Assembly: GCF_001039355.2 (NCBI RefSeq)
Contig: NW_019774125.1
Location: 50,469 to 101,250, forward strand
Direction: 5' to 3'
DNA: 50,782 nucleotides
Origin: Lingula anatina
Lineage: Eukaryota > Brachiopoda > Lingulata > Lingulida > Lingulidae
Part shown: piece after piece, positions 50,301 through 50,782 of the stretch
Layout of the letters: every line of letters starts with the position of its first letter
Position numbering within the stretch: position 1 is the stretch's first letter
Position numbers and translations under genes: made by a program
Notes under the pieces: model-generated
Seen by the model: the letters and a program-made list of their open reading frames with translations, nothing else
Told to the model about the DNA's origin: nothing
Databases searched by the model: none

Positions 50301-50782
50301 CCTGAGAATCCAGATCCATTGTTGCTGTCTCCGAAGATTCCAGAACCAGAGAATCCAGATCCTGAGAAACCAGATCCTTGGTTTCCACCTCCAAAAATTC
50401 CAGACCCAGAAAATCTGCATCCAGAATATCCAGACCCTGAAAATCCTGATCCAGAGTATCCAGATCCATAATTACCACCTCCAAATAATCCAGAGCCACT
50501 AAATCCAGAGTAGCCGCCTCCAAAGAGTCCAGATCCTGAGAATCCAGATCCATTGTTGCTGTCTCCAAAGAGTCCAGAACCAGAAAATCCTGATCCAGAG
50601 AATCCAGATCCTTGGTTTCCAACTCCAAAAATTCCAGACCCAGAAAATCCGGATCCAGAATATCCAGACCCTGAAAATCCTGATCCAGAGTATCCAGATC
50701 CATAATTACCACCTCCAAATAATCCAGAGCCACTGAATCCAGATCCAGAGTATCCTGATCCAGAGTACCCTGATCCAGAGTA
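2101..50782 (-). CDS. Giant mucin-like type I membrane protein, 81 exons, 5' end beyond window
   Basis: One spliced gene read right to left. Exon edges were set from GT/AG sites and reading phase. Phases agree at every junction from 50782 to the TAA at 2101-2103, except at the N at 46675. Domains in order: Gly/Ser-rich repeats (residues 1-380), MAM-like tandem units (about 380-2500, with one EGF inside), EGF and TSP1 modules (2520-2930), NIDO (2930-3135), AMOP (3220-3340), vWF-D (3340-3525), cadherin/Ig-like (3615-3715), about 20 EGF (3710-4570), TSP1, juxtamembrane region, transmembrane helix (about 4825-4850) and cytoplasmic tail. NIDO-AMOP-vWF-D next to EGF and a membrane anchor is the MUC4/mucin-like arrangement. 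By inference it is a cell-surface or matrix adhesion protein. The signal peptide and promoter lie outside the window. Two adjacent genes cannot be fully excluded, but I see no terminal or first exon between the blocks. Introns not listed separately are AT-rich with no feature I can support. Confidence 0.88.
2804..2943 (-). CDS. Transmembrane exon
   Basis: It encodes a Thr/Ser-rich stalk, then [20 protein letters not shown] and further AVVVLVVL, then Lys. This is a single hydrophobic helix of about 26 residues, followed across the splice by a basic stop-transfer KGKGKK. It gives a type I topology with the large N-terminal part outside. Confidence 0.9.
3372..5477 (-). CDS. Juxtamembrane ectodomain, five exons, with RKKR site
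   Basis: Exons are 5416-5477, 4901-5007, 4386-4585, 3857-3929 and 3372-3468 (about 180 residues). They read [16 protein letters not shown], then [65 protein letters not shown] and [20 protein letters not shown] cannot assign a family. The position corresponds to SEA or GAIN domains in other mucins, but their cleavage motifs are not seen. RKKR fits the furin consensus. Phases chain correctly through all five exons. Confidence 0.7.
3684..3797. mobile_element. Foldback element (114 bp palindrome)
   Basis: TACCCTTATGAAAAAGTCCT on the left pairs with AAGACTTTTTCTTAGGGTA on the right, through several TATAGGATCC words. It lies in an intron next to the juxtamembrane exon and would form a long hairpin. 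Confidence 0.6.
5794..5967 (-). CDS. Second thrombospondin type 1 repeat exon
   Basis: [20 protein letters not shown], then [17 protein letters not shown] and [21 protein letters not shown] and six cysteines define a TSP1 repeat. It sits just outside the juxtamembrane region. Confidence 0.85.
6195..6323 (-). CDS. Calcium-binding EGF exon, last of the run
   Basis: [20 protein letters not shown], then [18 protein letters not shown]. Six cysteines. It is followed directly by the second TSP1 exon. Confidence 0.82.
6578..6700 (-). CDS. EGF exon (non-calcium type)
   Basis: [20 protein letters not shown], then [17 protein letters not shown]. Six cysteines, no DxDEC start, paired in style with the module at 9479-9598. 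Confidence 0.78.
7093..7221 (-). CDS. Calcium-binding EGF exon
   Basis: [20 protein letters not shown], then [18 protein letters not shown]. Six cysteines. The acceptor is close to an (AAT)n tract. Confidence 0.82.
7235..7276. repeat. (AAT)n microsatellite
   Basis: Interrupted AAT repeat close to the acceptor of EGF exon 7093-7221. Confidence 0.9.
7671..7937 (-). CDS. Two calcium-binding EGF modules in one exon
   Basis: First: [20 protein letters not shown], then [16 protein letters not shown]. Second: [20 protein letters not shown], then [18 protein letters not shown]. Twelve cysteines. One of two exons in the gene with two complete modules. Confidence 0.82.
8235..8357 (-). CDS. Calcium-binding EGF exon
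   Basis: [20 protein letters not shown], then [16 protein letters not shown]. Six cysteines with a CVN-x4-Y-x-C motif. Confidence 0.82.
8885..9025 (-). CDS. Calcium-binding EGF exon
   Basis: [20 protein letters not shown], then [18 protein letters not shown]. Six cysteines, phase 1-1. Confidence 0.82.
9479..9598 (-). CDS. EGF exon (non-calcium type)
   Basis: [20 protein letters not shown], then [16 protein letters not shown]. Six cysteines without the acidic calcium-binding start. It resembles the module at 6578-6700 (SGHGCS and AGHGCS starts). Confidence 0.78.
9967..10098 (-). CDS. Calcium-binding EGF exon
   Basis: [20 protein letters not shown], then [18 protein letters not shown]. Six cysteines, phase 1-1. 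Confidence 0.82.
10533..10658 (-). CDS. Calcium-binding EGF exon
   Basis: [20 protein letters not shown], then [18 protein letters not shown]. Six cysteines, phase 1-1. Confidence 0.82.
10757..10836. repeat. (TG)n(GA)n compound microsatellite
   Basis: About 20 TG units followed by about 17 GA units, in an intron between EGF exons. Confidence 0.95.
10900..11028 (-). CDS. Calcium-binding EGF exon
   Basis: [20 protein letters not shown], then [20 protein letters not shown] and a final Cys. Six cysteines. The donor lies about 60 nt before a (TG)n/(GA)n tract. Confidence 0.82.
11534..11683 (-). CDS. Calcium-binding EGF exon
   Basis: [20 protein letters not shown], then [18 protein letters not shown]. 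Six cysteines, with a longer first loop than its neighbours. Confidence 0.82.
11849..12000. repeat. CAAT/CAAC tetranucleotide-rich tract
   Basis: Irregular runs of CAAT, CAAC and CCAA over about 150 bp, 65 bp from EGF exon 12065-12196 on its donor side. Confidence 0.85.
12065..12196 (-). CDS. Calcium-binding EGF exon
   Basis: [20 protein letters not shown], then [18 protein letters not shown]. Six cysteines, phase 1-1, donor GTATGG. Confidence 0.82.
12559..12699 (-). CDS. EGF exon (non-calcium type)
   Basis: [20 protein letters not shown], then [17 protein letters not shown]. Six cysteines, but the DxDEC start and aromatic before Cys5 are missing. The donor is GTCAGTT, weaker than most in the gene. 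Confidence 0.7.
13027..13077. repeat. (TAA)n microsatellite
   Basis: About 17 TAA units ending 10 bp from the donor of EGF exon 13088-13210. Confidence 0.95.
13088..13210 (-). CDS. Calcium-binding EGF exon
   Basis: [20 protein letters not shown], then [19 protein letters not shown]. Six cysteines. The donor GTAAATATTCC runs into a (TAA)n tract. Confidence 0.8.
13559..13612. repeat. (GA)n microsatellite
   Basis: About 27 uninterrupted GA units, 20 bp from the donor of exon 13632-13754. Confidence 0.95.
13632..13754 (-). CDS. Calcium-binding EGF exon
   Basis: [20 protein letters not shown], then [18 protein letters not shown]. Six cysteines. The donor is followed 20 nt later by a (GA)n microsatellite. 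Confidence 0.82.
14053..14181 (-). CDS. Calcium-binding EGF exon
   Basis: [20 protein letters not shown], then [18 protein letters not shown]. Six cysteines and a CNN-x4-F-x-C hydroxylation-type motif. Confidence 0.82.
14456..14578 (-). CDS. Calcium-binding EGF exon
   Basis: [20 protein letters not shown], then [18 protein letters not shown]. Six cysteines, phase 1-1. First of a long run of single-module EGF exons. Confidence 0.82.
14782..15013 (-). CDS. EGF modules exon after the Ig-like domain
   Basis: It starts NGGTCKYD, with [11 protein letters not shown] completing an EGF begun in the previous exon. A second module follows: [18 protein letters not shown], then [17 protein letters not shown]. 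Entry is phase 0, exit phase 1. Confidence 0.75.
15351..15877 (-). CDS. Cadherin/Ig-like (He_PIG-type) domain, two exons
   Basis: Exons are 15734-15877 and 15351-15496. The first has [20 protein letters not shown] and [16 protein letters not shown]. The second has [20 protein letters not shown] and [12 protein letters not shown], ending [19 protein letters not shown] followed by [10 protein letters not shown] is the usual He_PIG or cadherin-like repeat sequence. The first two Cys of the next EGF lie in the second exon. Confidence 0.75.
15675..15733. repeat. (ATT)n microsatellite overlapping a splice donor
   Basis: The ATT/TAT repeat reaches the donor dinucleotide of exon 15734-15877, so the 5' splice site itself reads GTAATAATAATA. 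Confidence 0.9.
15900..16114. mobile_element. MITE family 1, copy b (215 bp)
   Basis: Same length and about 90 percent alike by eye to the copy at 907-1121, including the internal block AGCGTGAACCCCCAGGGAGT. TAA flanks both sides (15897-15899, 16115-16117). It lies in the intron just upstream of exon 15734-15877. Confidence 0.75.
16298..16731 (-). CDS. Post-vWF-D mucin region, two exons
   Basis: Exons are 16641-16731 and 16298-16482. They encode [20 protein letters not shown], then [20 protein letters not shown] and GNEDVG. The C-x9-C-x-FD-x-x-x-TG pattern is the segment that follows vWF-D in MUC4 and mucin-like proteins. Confidence 0.75.
16938..18243 (-). CDS. vWF type D domain, three exons, with GDPH motif
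   Basis: Exons are 17995-18243, 17398-17595 and 16938-17048. The first begins [20 protein letters not shown] and continues GWGEYTL; the third begins [22 protein letters not shown] followed by DG-x-x-Y-x-F-N-G and a closing GNFNG is a canonical vWF-D. GDPH is a known acid-sensitive autocleavage site in gel-forming mucins and MUC4; cleavage here is inferred. Confidence 0.88.
18254..18294. repeat. (AAT)n microsatellite
   Basis: It lies about 10 bp upstream (in gene direction) of the acceptor of the vWF-D exon 17995-18243. Confidence 0.9.
18627..18971 (-). CDS. AMOP domain exon
   Basis: It has [28 protein letters not shown] and [20 protein letters not shown], then [20 protein letters not shown]. 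The paired CC motifs followed by C-x-x-Y and RRP are the AMOP hallmark seen in MUC4, SUSD2 and mucin-like proteins. The domain sits between NIDO and vWF-D, as in those proteins. Confidence 0.85.
19104..19139. repeat. (AAT)n microsatellite
   Basis: About 12 AAT units in the intron between AMOP exons. Confidence 0.9.
19262..19526 (-). CDS. NIDO-AMOP connecting exon
   Basis: 88 codons, starting [20 protein letters not shown] and containing [20 protein letters not shown]. The C-x-x-W near its end is the typical start of an AMOP domain, completed in the next exon. Entry is phase 0 and exit phase 1. Confidence 0.75.
19896..21515 (-). CDS. NIDO (nidogen-like) domain, four exons
   Basis: Exons are 21382-21515, 20870-21061, 20388-20561 and 19896-20006. 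The first ends [13 protein letters not shown] and the second opens [11 protein letters not shown]. The third has the NIDO core [12 protein letters not shown] and ends KINKWQ. The fourth reads [20 protein letters not shown] and then YDDRGMKW, matching the fQ-x-x-x-x-TD and Y-D-x-G signature. Internal junctions are phase 0, unlike the phase-1 EGF and MAM exons. Role: NIDO occurs in nidogen, SNED1, MUC4 and alpha-tectorin, usually in matrix contacts. Confidence 0.75.
20051..20148. repeat. Intronic duplication, 37-bp units 61 bp apart
   Basis: ACCTGGAATGTGCTTTTTCA begins both copies (20051 and 20112); they differ at one base over 37. They lie between two NIDO exons. Confidence 0.75.
20327..20360. 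repeat. (GA)n microsatellite with poly-G end
   Basis: About 12 GA units followed by ten G, near the donor of NIDO exon 20388-20561. Confidence 0.9.
21845..22150 (-). CDS. Two EGF modules in one exon
   Basis: The first starts [15 protein letters not shown], has a long loop, then [18 protein letters not shown]. The second is [20 protein letters not shown], then [18 protein letters not shown]. Twelve cysteines in EGF spacing. The exon immediately precedes the NIDO region. Confidence 0.8.
22322..22533. mobile_element. Putative MITE (212 bp)
   Basis: The ends GGGCAGTCAATAGACATTC and, reversed, GGGCAGCCTTTATAGATCA both lead to CATTCGGGAA with small indels. No clear target duplication. It sits in the intron between EGF exons 23007-23156 and 21845-22150. 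Confidence 0.45.
22534..23006 (-). other. Intron segment with an unexplained 88-codon open frame
   Basis: Minus-strand 22473-22739 is open (it starts [13 protein letters not shown]) and overlaps the putative MITE end. It has no splice context in this gene and I recognise no family. It is possibly a fragment of a mobile element, or chance. Confidence 0.3.
23007..23156 (-). CDS. EGF module exon
   Basis: [20 protein letters not shown], then [20 protein letters not shown] and a last Cys at NQC. Six cysteines, with an enlarged final loop. Confidence 0.7.
23751..23939 (-). CDS. Thrombospondin type 1 repeat exon
   Basis: It contains [38 protein letters not shown] and TNCNLEPC. The WxxW, CSxxCGxG and six-Cys pattern is a standard TSP1 repeat. 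The Trp motif is a typical C-mannosylation site. Phase 1-1 single exon, acceptor CATTTCAG. Confidence 0.85.
24257..24320. repeat. Perfect tandem duplication, 2 x 32 bp
   Basis: The 32-bp unit containing TTTTACGAACCGCATGACTC occurs twice head to tail with no mismatch, in the intron upstream of the EGF exon at 24394. Confidence 0.85.
24394..24507 (-). CDS. EGF module exon
   Basis: [20 protein letters not shown], then [16 protein letters not shown]. Six cysteines. The usual Pro/Gly-rich loop before the last Cys is replaced by a sequon (NLT). Confidence 0.75.
24846..24959 (-). CDS. EGF module exon
   Basis: [20 protein letters not shown], then [16 protein letters not shown]. Six cysteines, calcium-binding type, 114 bp like its two neighbours at 26.2 and 25.6 kb. 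Confidence 0.8.
25300..25460. repeat. Degenerate relative of the TATAGGAT foldback
   Basis: CCCTTACAAAAATCCCCTAT, then repeated TATAGGA words, resembling the element at 3684-3797 but decayed and without a clean palindrome. Confidence 0.35.
25583..25696 (-). CDS. EGF module exon
   Basis: [20 protein letters not shown], then [16 protein letters not shown]. Six cysteines, calcium-binding type start, phase 1-1, donor GTAAGTATT. Confidence 0.8.
26088..26184 (-). repeat. Duplicated exon end and splice donor
   Basis: Plus-strand 26088-26122 repeats 26150-26184 (AAATACCAT, then ACTTACTGATCTCAC). The copy includes the last codons of the EGF exon and a GTAAGTG donor. Confidence 0.7.
26168..26281 (-). 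CDS. EGF module exon with duplicated donor region
   Basis: [20 protein letters not shown], then [16 protein letters not shown]. Six cysteines. Just downstream, 26088-26122 repeats the exon end plus its donor, giving a second GTAAGT 62 nt further on. Confidence 0.8.
26669..26791 (-). CDS. EGF module exon
   Basis: [20 protein letters not shown], then [15 protein letters not shown]. Six cysteines in EGF spacing, first of five consecutive EGF exons before the TSP1 repeat. Confidence 0.8.
27110..27184 (-). CDS. Proline-rich linker exon
   Basis: It encodes [20 protein letters not shown] and ends EPFI, phase 1-1. It joins the last MAM-like unit to a run of EGF modules and shows no domain of its own. 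Confidence 0.6.
27483..28324 (-). CDS. Divergent MAM-like unit 12 (two exons)
   Basis: Exon A is 28205-28324 ([36 protein letters not shown]). Exon B is 27483-27824: [49 protein letters not shown], ending GNCT. Cys placement follows units 8 and 11. Confidence 0.6.
28749..28856 (-). CDS. EGF module exon (between MAM-like units)
   Basis: Six cysteines in EGF spacing: [16 protein letters not shown], then [15 protein letters not shown]. It lacks the DxDEC calcium-binding start. It is the only EGF inside the MAM-like block and precedes unit 12. Confidence 0.75.
29256..29291 (-). CDS. 12-codon linker exon
   Basis: It encodes [12 protein letters not shown] in phase 1-1 between acceptor TCTTCCAG and donor GTGAGTATAC. 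It is very short; the splice sites and phase support it, but transcripts would be needed to prove use. Confidence 0.45.
29762..30728 (-). CDS. Divergent MAM-like unit 11 (two exons)
   Basis: Exon A is 30549-30728: [20 protein letters not shown], then [20 protein letters not shown] with a weak DELDF in place of DDFDW. Exon B is 29762-30136: [32 protein letters not shown], and a C-terminal [15 protein letters not shown] followed by CDG. Same order as unit 8, strongly diverged. Confidence 0.6.
30935..33386 (-). CDS. Divergent MAM-like unit 10 (three exons) with collagen-like run
   Basis: Exons are 33186-33386, 31495-31647 and 30935-31141. The unit is a clear duplicate of unit 9 (same [15 protein letters not shown] and [10 protein letters not shown] blocks). 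Its first exon gains [20 protein letters not shown] before [20 protein letters not shown]. The 1.5-kb intron after the first exon is swollen by transposon insertions; the paralogous intron in unit 9 is about 330 bp. Confidence 0.65.
31928..32379. mobile_element. Compound MITE family 1 insertion (copies c and d)
   Basis: The first part (31928 to about 32130) is an inverted-end family 1 copy with CCCCATTTCCATAGATTTTT and the same internal blocks. The second (about 32134-32376) is a more diverged relative with ends GGGACCATTCCCAG and, reversed, GGTTCCCATAC. TCTAT borders the compound at 31923-31927 and 32380-32384. Confidence 0.65.
32407..33126. mobile_element. 720-bp element with nested inverted termini
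   Basis: The outer ends CCCCCGTTTCACAAA and TTTGTGAAACGGGGG are inverted, with a 5-bp target duplication CCTGG (32402-32406 and 33127-33131). A second, inner inverted pair of 17 bp lies at 32498-32514 and 33023-33039 (GTTTCACAAAGAATCTA). No open reading frame of note. Confidence 0.7.
34042..35293 (-). CDS. Divergent MAM-like unit 9 (three exons)
   Basis: Exons are 35141-35293, 34659-34814 and 34042-34248. The first carries [14 protein letters not shown] and [13 protein letters not shown]. The second has [20 protein letters not shown] and [18 protein letters not shown]. The third has [32 protein letters not shown] and SCDG. Here the C-terminal half is split in two, unlike units 1-8. All junctions are phase 1. 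Confidence 0.65.
35634..36576 (-). CDS. Divergent MAM-like unit 8 (two exons)
   Basis: Exon A is 36379-36576: [19 protein letters not shown], then [15 protein letters not shown], then [13 protein letters not shown]. The QDxxxDDFDW motif is typical of MAM starts. Exon B is 35634-36005: [31 protein letters not shown], and a C-terminal [20 protein letters not shown] followed by TTCDG. Exon A has extra Cys residues and an inserted segment compared with units 1-7. Confidence 0.65.
37080..37794 (-). CDS. MAM-like repeat unit 7 (two exons), last of the homogeneous array
   Basis: Exon A is 37666-37794 ([36 protein letters not shown]). Exon B is 37080-37412 and starts [20 protein letters not shown]. 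It is the most diverged B exon of the array ([15 protein letters not shown]), consistent with an older repeat at the array edge. Confidence 0.75.
38255..38350 (-). pseudogene. Decayed copy of MAM-like exon A (after unit 6)
   Basis: [20 protein letters not shown], then GYEEPSS and an in-frame stop where LCGMEQD should be. It is at the same distance after exon B as the copy at 39760-39870. Confidence 0.65.
38415..39198 (-). CDS. MAM-like repeat unit 6 (two exons)
   Basis: Exon A is 39070-39198 ([20 protein letters not shown]). Exon B is 38415-38747, almost identical to unit 5 ([27 protein letters not shown]). Both B exons are followed by a decayed exon A copy at the same distance, so units 5 and 6 look duplicated as a block. 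Confidence 0.75.
39760..39870 (-). pseudogene. Decayed copy of MAM-like exon A (after unit 5)
   Basis: It reads [20 protein letters not shown], then [17 protein letters not shown] and a stop. It matches exon A from the linker through LCGMEQD, then loses the DDGDW part and the donor. It is not needed for frame continuity. Confidence 0.65.
39927..40642 (-). CDS. MAM-like repeat unit 5 (two exons)
   Basis: Exon A is 40493-40642, with two linker heptads ([14 protein letters not shown]) before [17 protein letters not shown]. Exon B is 39927-40259, starting [20 protein letters not shown] and ending [10 protein letters not shown] decayed copy of exon A lies 60 bp downstream at 39760-39870. Confidence 0.75.
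40943..41788 (-). CDS. MAM-like repeat unit 4 (two exons), expanded GYGGHSG linker
   Basis: Exon A is 41618-41788 and exon B is 40943-41275. Exon A has three tandem GYGGHSG heptapeptides before [20 protein letters not shown], where other units have one or two. Exon B carries [20 protein letters not shown] and ends GGYDGQCGG. Flanking introns are highly similar to those of unit 5. Confidence 0.75.
42094..42861 (-). CDS. MAM-like repeat unit 3 (two exons)
   Basis: Exon A is 42733-42861 ([34 protein letters not shown]). Exon B is 42094-42426, with [20 protein letters not shown] and [18 protein letters not shown], ending GGYDGQCGG. Both exons are phase 1-1, and exon B is exactly 333 bp as in the other array units. 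Confidence 0.75.
43173..44275 (-). CDS. MAM-like repeat unit 2 (two exons)
   Basis: Exon A is 44147-44275 ([34 protein letters not shown]). Exon B is 43173-43505, with [20 protein letters not shown] and [19 protein letters not shown], ending GGYDGQCGG. The intron of about 640 bp between them is AT-rich and holds nothing I recognise. Unit 2 is nearly identical to its neighbours in exon B, which points to recent tandem duplication. Confidence 0.75.
44513..45313 (-). CDS. MAM-like repeat unit 1 (two exons)
   Basis: Exon A is 45194-45313 and exon B is 44513-44845. Exon A encodes [20 protein letters not shown], then [15 protein letters not shown]. The C-x-F, L-C-G and DD-x-DW spacing is that of the MAM N-terminus. 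Exon B (111 codons) holds [50 protein letters not shown] and a terminal DGMC. Three Asn glycosylation sequons (NHT, NAT, NRT) are present. Both exons are phase 1-1. The MAM assignment is by motif order and length, not by database search. Confidence 0.75.
45543..45687. mobile_element. Short palindromic MITE (145 bp)
   Basis: 37-bp arms at 45543-45579 and 45651-45687 match at 32 of 37 positions when inverted; the shared core is ACTCTTAC, then GAGTGCAATCA. It is intronic, between MAM-like unit 0 and unit 1. Confidence 0.6.
45903..46039. mobile_element. Foldback element (about 137 bp)
   Basis: A perfect 19-bp inverted pair TGTTAGTAGATGTTGTTAC lies at 45927-45945 and 45988-46006. The palindrome extends to outer GGCCAACCTGGA and CCGGGTTGGC arms. 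Confidence 0.6.
46240..46300 (-). pseudogene. Truncated copy of MAM-like exon A (after unit 0)
   Basis: It reads [18 protein letters not shown] in the gene direction and then degenerates into an A-rich run. It has neither a plausible acceptor phase nor the DDGDW half. Confidence 0.55.
46418..46674 (-). CDS. MAM-like unit 0, C-terminal exon, 5' part missing
   Basis: It matches the other 333-bp MAM-like C-terminal exons from [12 protein letters not shown] to GGYDGQCGG. About 76 bp at its 5' side, encoding the [12 protein letters not shown] region, is absent. The homology stops exactly at the N at 46675 and continues as unrelated Gly/Ser exon. The donor is GTAAGTTCC. Confidence 0.7.
46676..46920 (-). 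CDS. GFSGSVS repeat exon, broken at its 3' side by an N
   Basis: It starts after acceptor CTTCAG with [12 protein letters not shown]. It then has a Ser/Arg-containing stretch, four GFSGS[VD]S repeats, and [20 protein letters not shown]. The reading frame runs straight into the ambiguous base at 46675 with no donor site. The true 3' end of this exon is therefore missing from the assembly. Confidence 0.6.
46921..48619 (-). other. 1.7-kb intron without recognised features
   Basis: The longest intron I traced. It is AT-rich, and I see no exon-like open frame with splice sites, no clear terminal inverted repeats and no RNA gene. Confidence 0.5.
48620..48676 (-). CDS. Short Gly/Ser-rich linker exon
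   Basis: Nineteen codons in phase 1-1, beginning [20 protein letters not shown]. The acceptor is CTCAACAG and the donor GTATGTC. It is short, but its phase and composition match the flanking Gly/Ser exons. Confidence 0.65.
48893..49062. repeat. Compound inverted repeat
   Basis: Arms 48893-48926 and 49006-49039 (34 bp, one mismatch; TTTAGACAGAAAAA, then ACTATATGCCCAGAT). An overlapping second pair, TAGTCTTTACAGCTTAT and ATAAGCTGTAAAGACT, follows at about 48991-49062. Confidence 0.6.
49131..49467. mobile_element. MITE with perfect 24-bp terminal inverted repeats
   Basis: Arms 49131-49154 and 49444-49467 are exact inverted copies (AAAGGGATAATAACTCTTCG within). Both ends include TTAA, so a TTAA target duplication is possible. 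The right end lies 10 bp from the donor of exon 49478-49663. Confidence 0.7.
49478..49663 (-). CDS. Gly/Ser-rich repeat exon
   Basis: This is 62 codons in phase 1-1. It encodes [21 protein letters not shown], then further GYSGSG repeats ending GDGLFGG. It carries the same LFG and YSGSG words as the exon to its right and so extends the repeat tract. The acceptor is CTTCAG and the donor GTAAGTC. Confidence 0.8.
49664..50130 (-). other. Intron between Gly/Ser exons, nothing recognised
   Basis: About 470 bp of AT-rich sequence with ordinary splice ends and no repeats that I can identify. Confidence 0.5.
50131..50782 (-). CDS. Gly/Ser-rich repeat exon (partial at window edge)
   Basis: The open frame encodes [14 protein letters not shown]-type repeats broken by LFGGG, IFGVG, NYG, NQG and DSNNG motifs. 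Donor GTAAGTG follows 50131; the 5' end runs off the window. A 234-bp (78-codon) higher-order period is visible: the NYG block recurs at 50467 and 50701, and the DSNN block at 50317 and 50551. There are almost no charged residues and only a single Cys. The composition resembles elastic or silk-like low-complexity protein, or a Ser-Gly glycosylation platform. Function is inferred from composition only. Confidence 0.8.

Noticed and set aside
50104-50733. 209-codon minus-strand open frame rich in DLDTLDQ and LDSLE
   Set aside because: It is the shifted frame of the GSGYSGSG exon. The Gly/Ser frame fits the donor at 50131 and the other Gly/Ser exons.
50127-50782. Regular short repeats that could suggest a CRISPR array
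   Set aside because: They are in-frame coding repeats of a Gly/Ser protein with no constant repeat and unique spacer pattern, in an animal gene.

Overview
The window is eukaryotic, animal genomic DNA. It is AT-rich, has many short exons with consensus GT/AG splice sites, carries microsatellites and small inverted-repeat transposons, and encodes extracellular modules found in metazoans. A marine invertebrate is likely, but I cannot place the phylum from the sequence. I see no prokaryotic genes, operons, RNA genes or CRISPR arrays.

Almost the whole window is one very large gene on the minus strand. It runs from beyond the right edge (5' end missing) to a stop codon at 2101-2103. I traced 81 exons by splice site and reading phase, giving about 15.0 kb of coding sequence and about 5,000 residues. 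Residue numbers below count from the window edge. The predicted product is a type I membrane, mucin-like extracellular protein.

Layout from N to C terminus (right to left on the map). 50.8-46.7 kb: Gly/Ser-rich low-complexity exons with a 234-bp higher-order repeat. 46.7-37.1 kb: a tandem array of near-identical two-exon MAM-like units, with three decayed pseudo-exons between units. 36.6-27.5 kb: five more divergent MAM-like units, one with a short collagen-like Gly-Pro-Ser run, plus an EGF module. 26.8-21.8 kb: EGF modules and a thrombospondin type 1 (TSP1) repeat. 21.5-16.3 kb: NIDO, AMOP and vWF-D modules with a GDPH motif, the core shared with MUC4-type mucins. 15.9-15.4 kb: a cadherin/Ig-like fold. 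15.0-6.2 kb: about 20 EGF modules, mostly calcium-binding type, nearly one per exon. 6.0-2.1 kb: a second TSP1, an unassigned juxtamembrane region with an RKKR furin-type site, one transmembrane helix and a Ser/Pro-rich cytoplasmic tail of about 140 residues. The 3' UTR lies below 2101, with its only AATAAA signal at 110-115.

The introns and 3' UTR hold several miniature inverted-repeat elements. One 215-bp family occurs in the 3' UTR, 22 bp upstream of a splice acceptor, and in a compound insertion whose paralogous empty site is still present about 3 kb away. A single N at 46675 joins two unrelated exon fragments and looks like a collapsed assembly gap in the repeat array, so the true repeat number is unknown.
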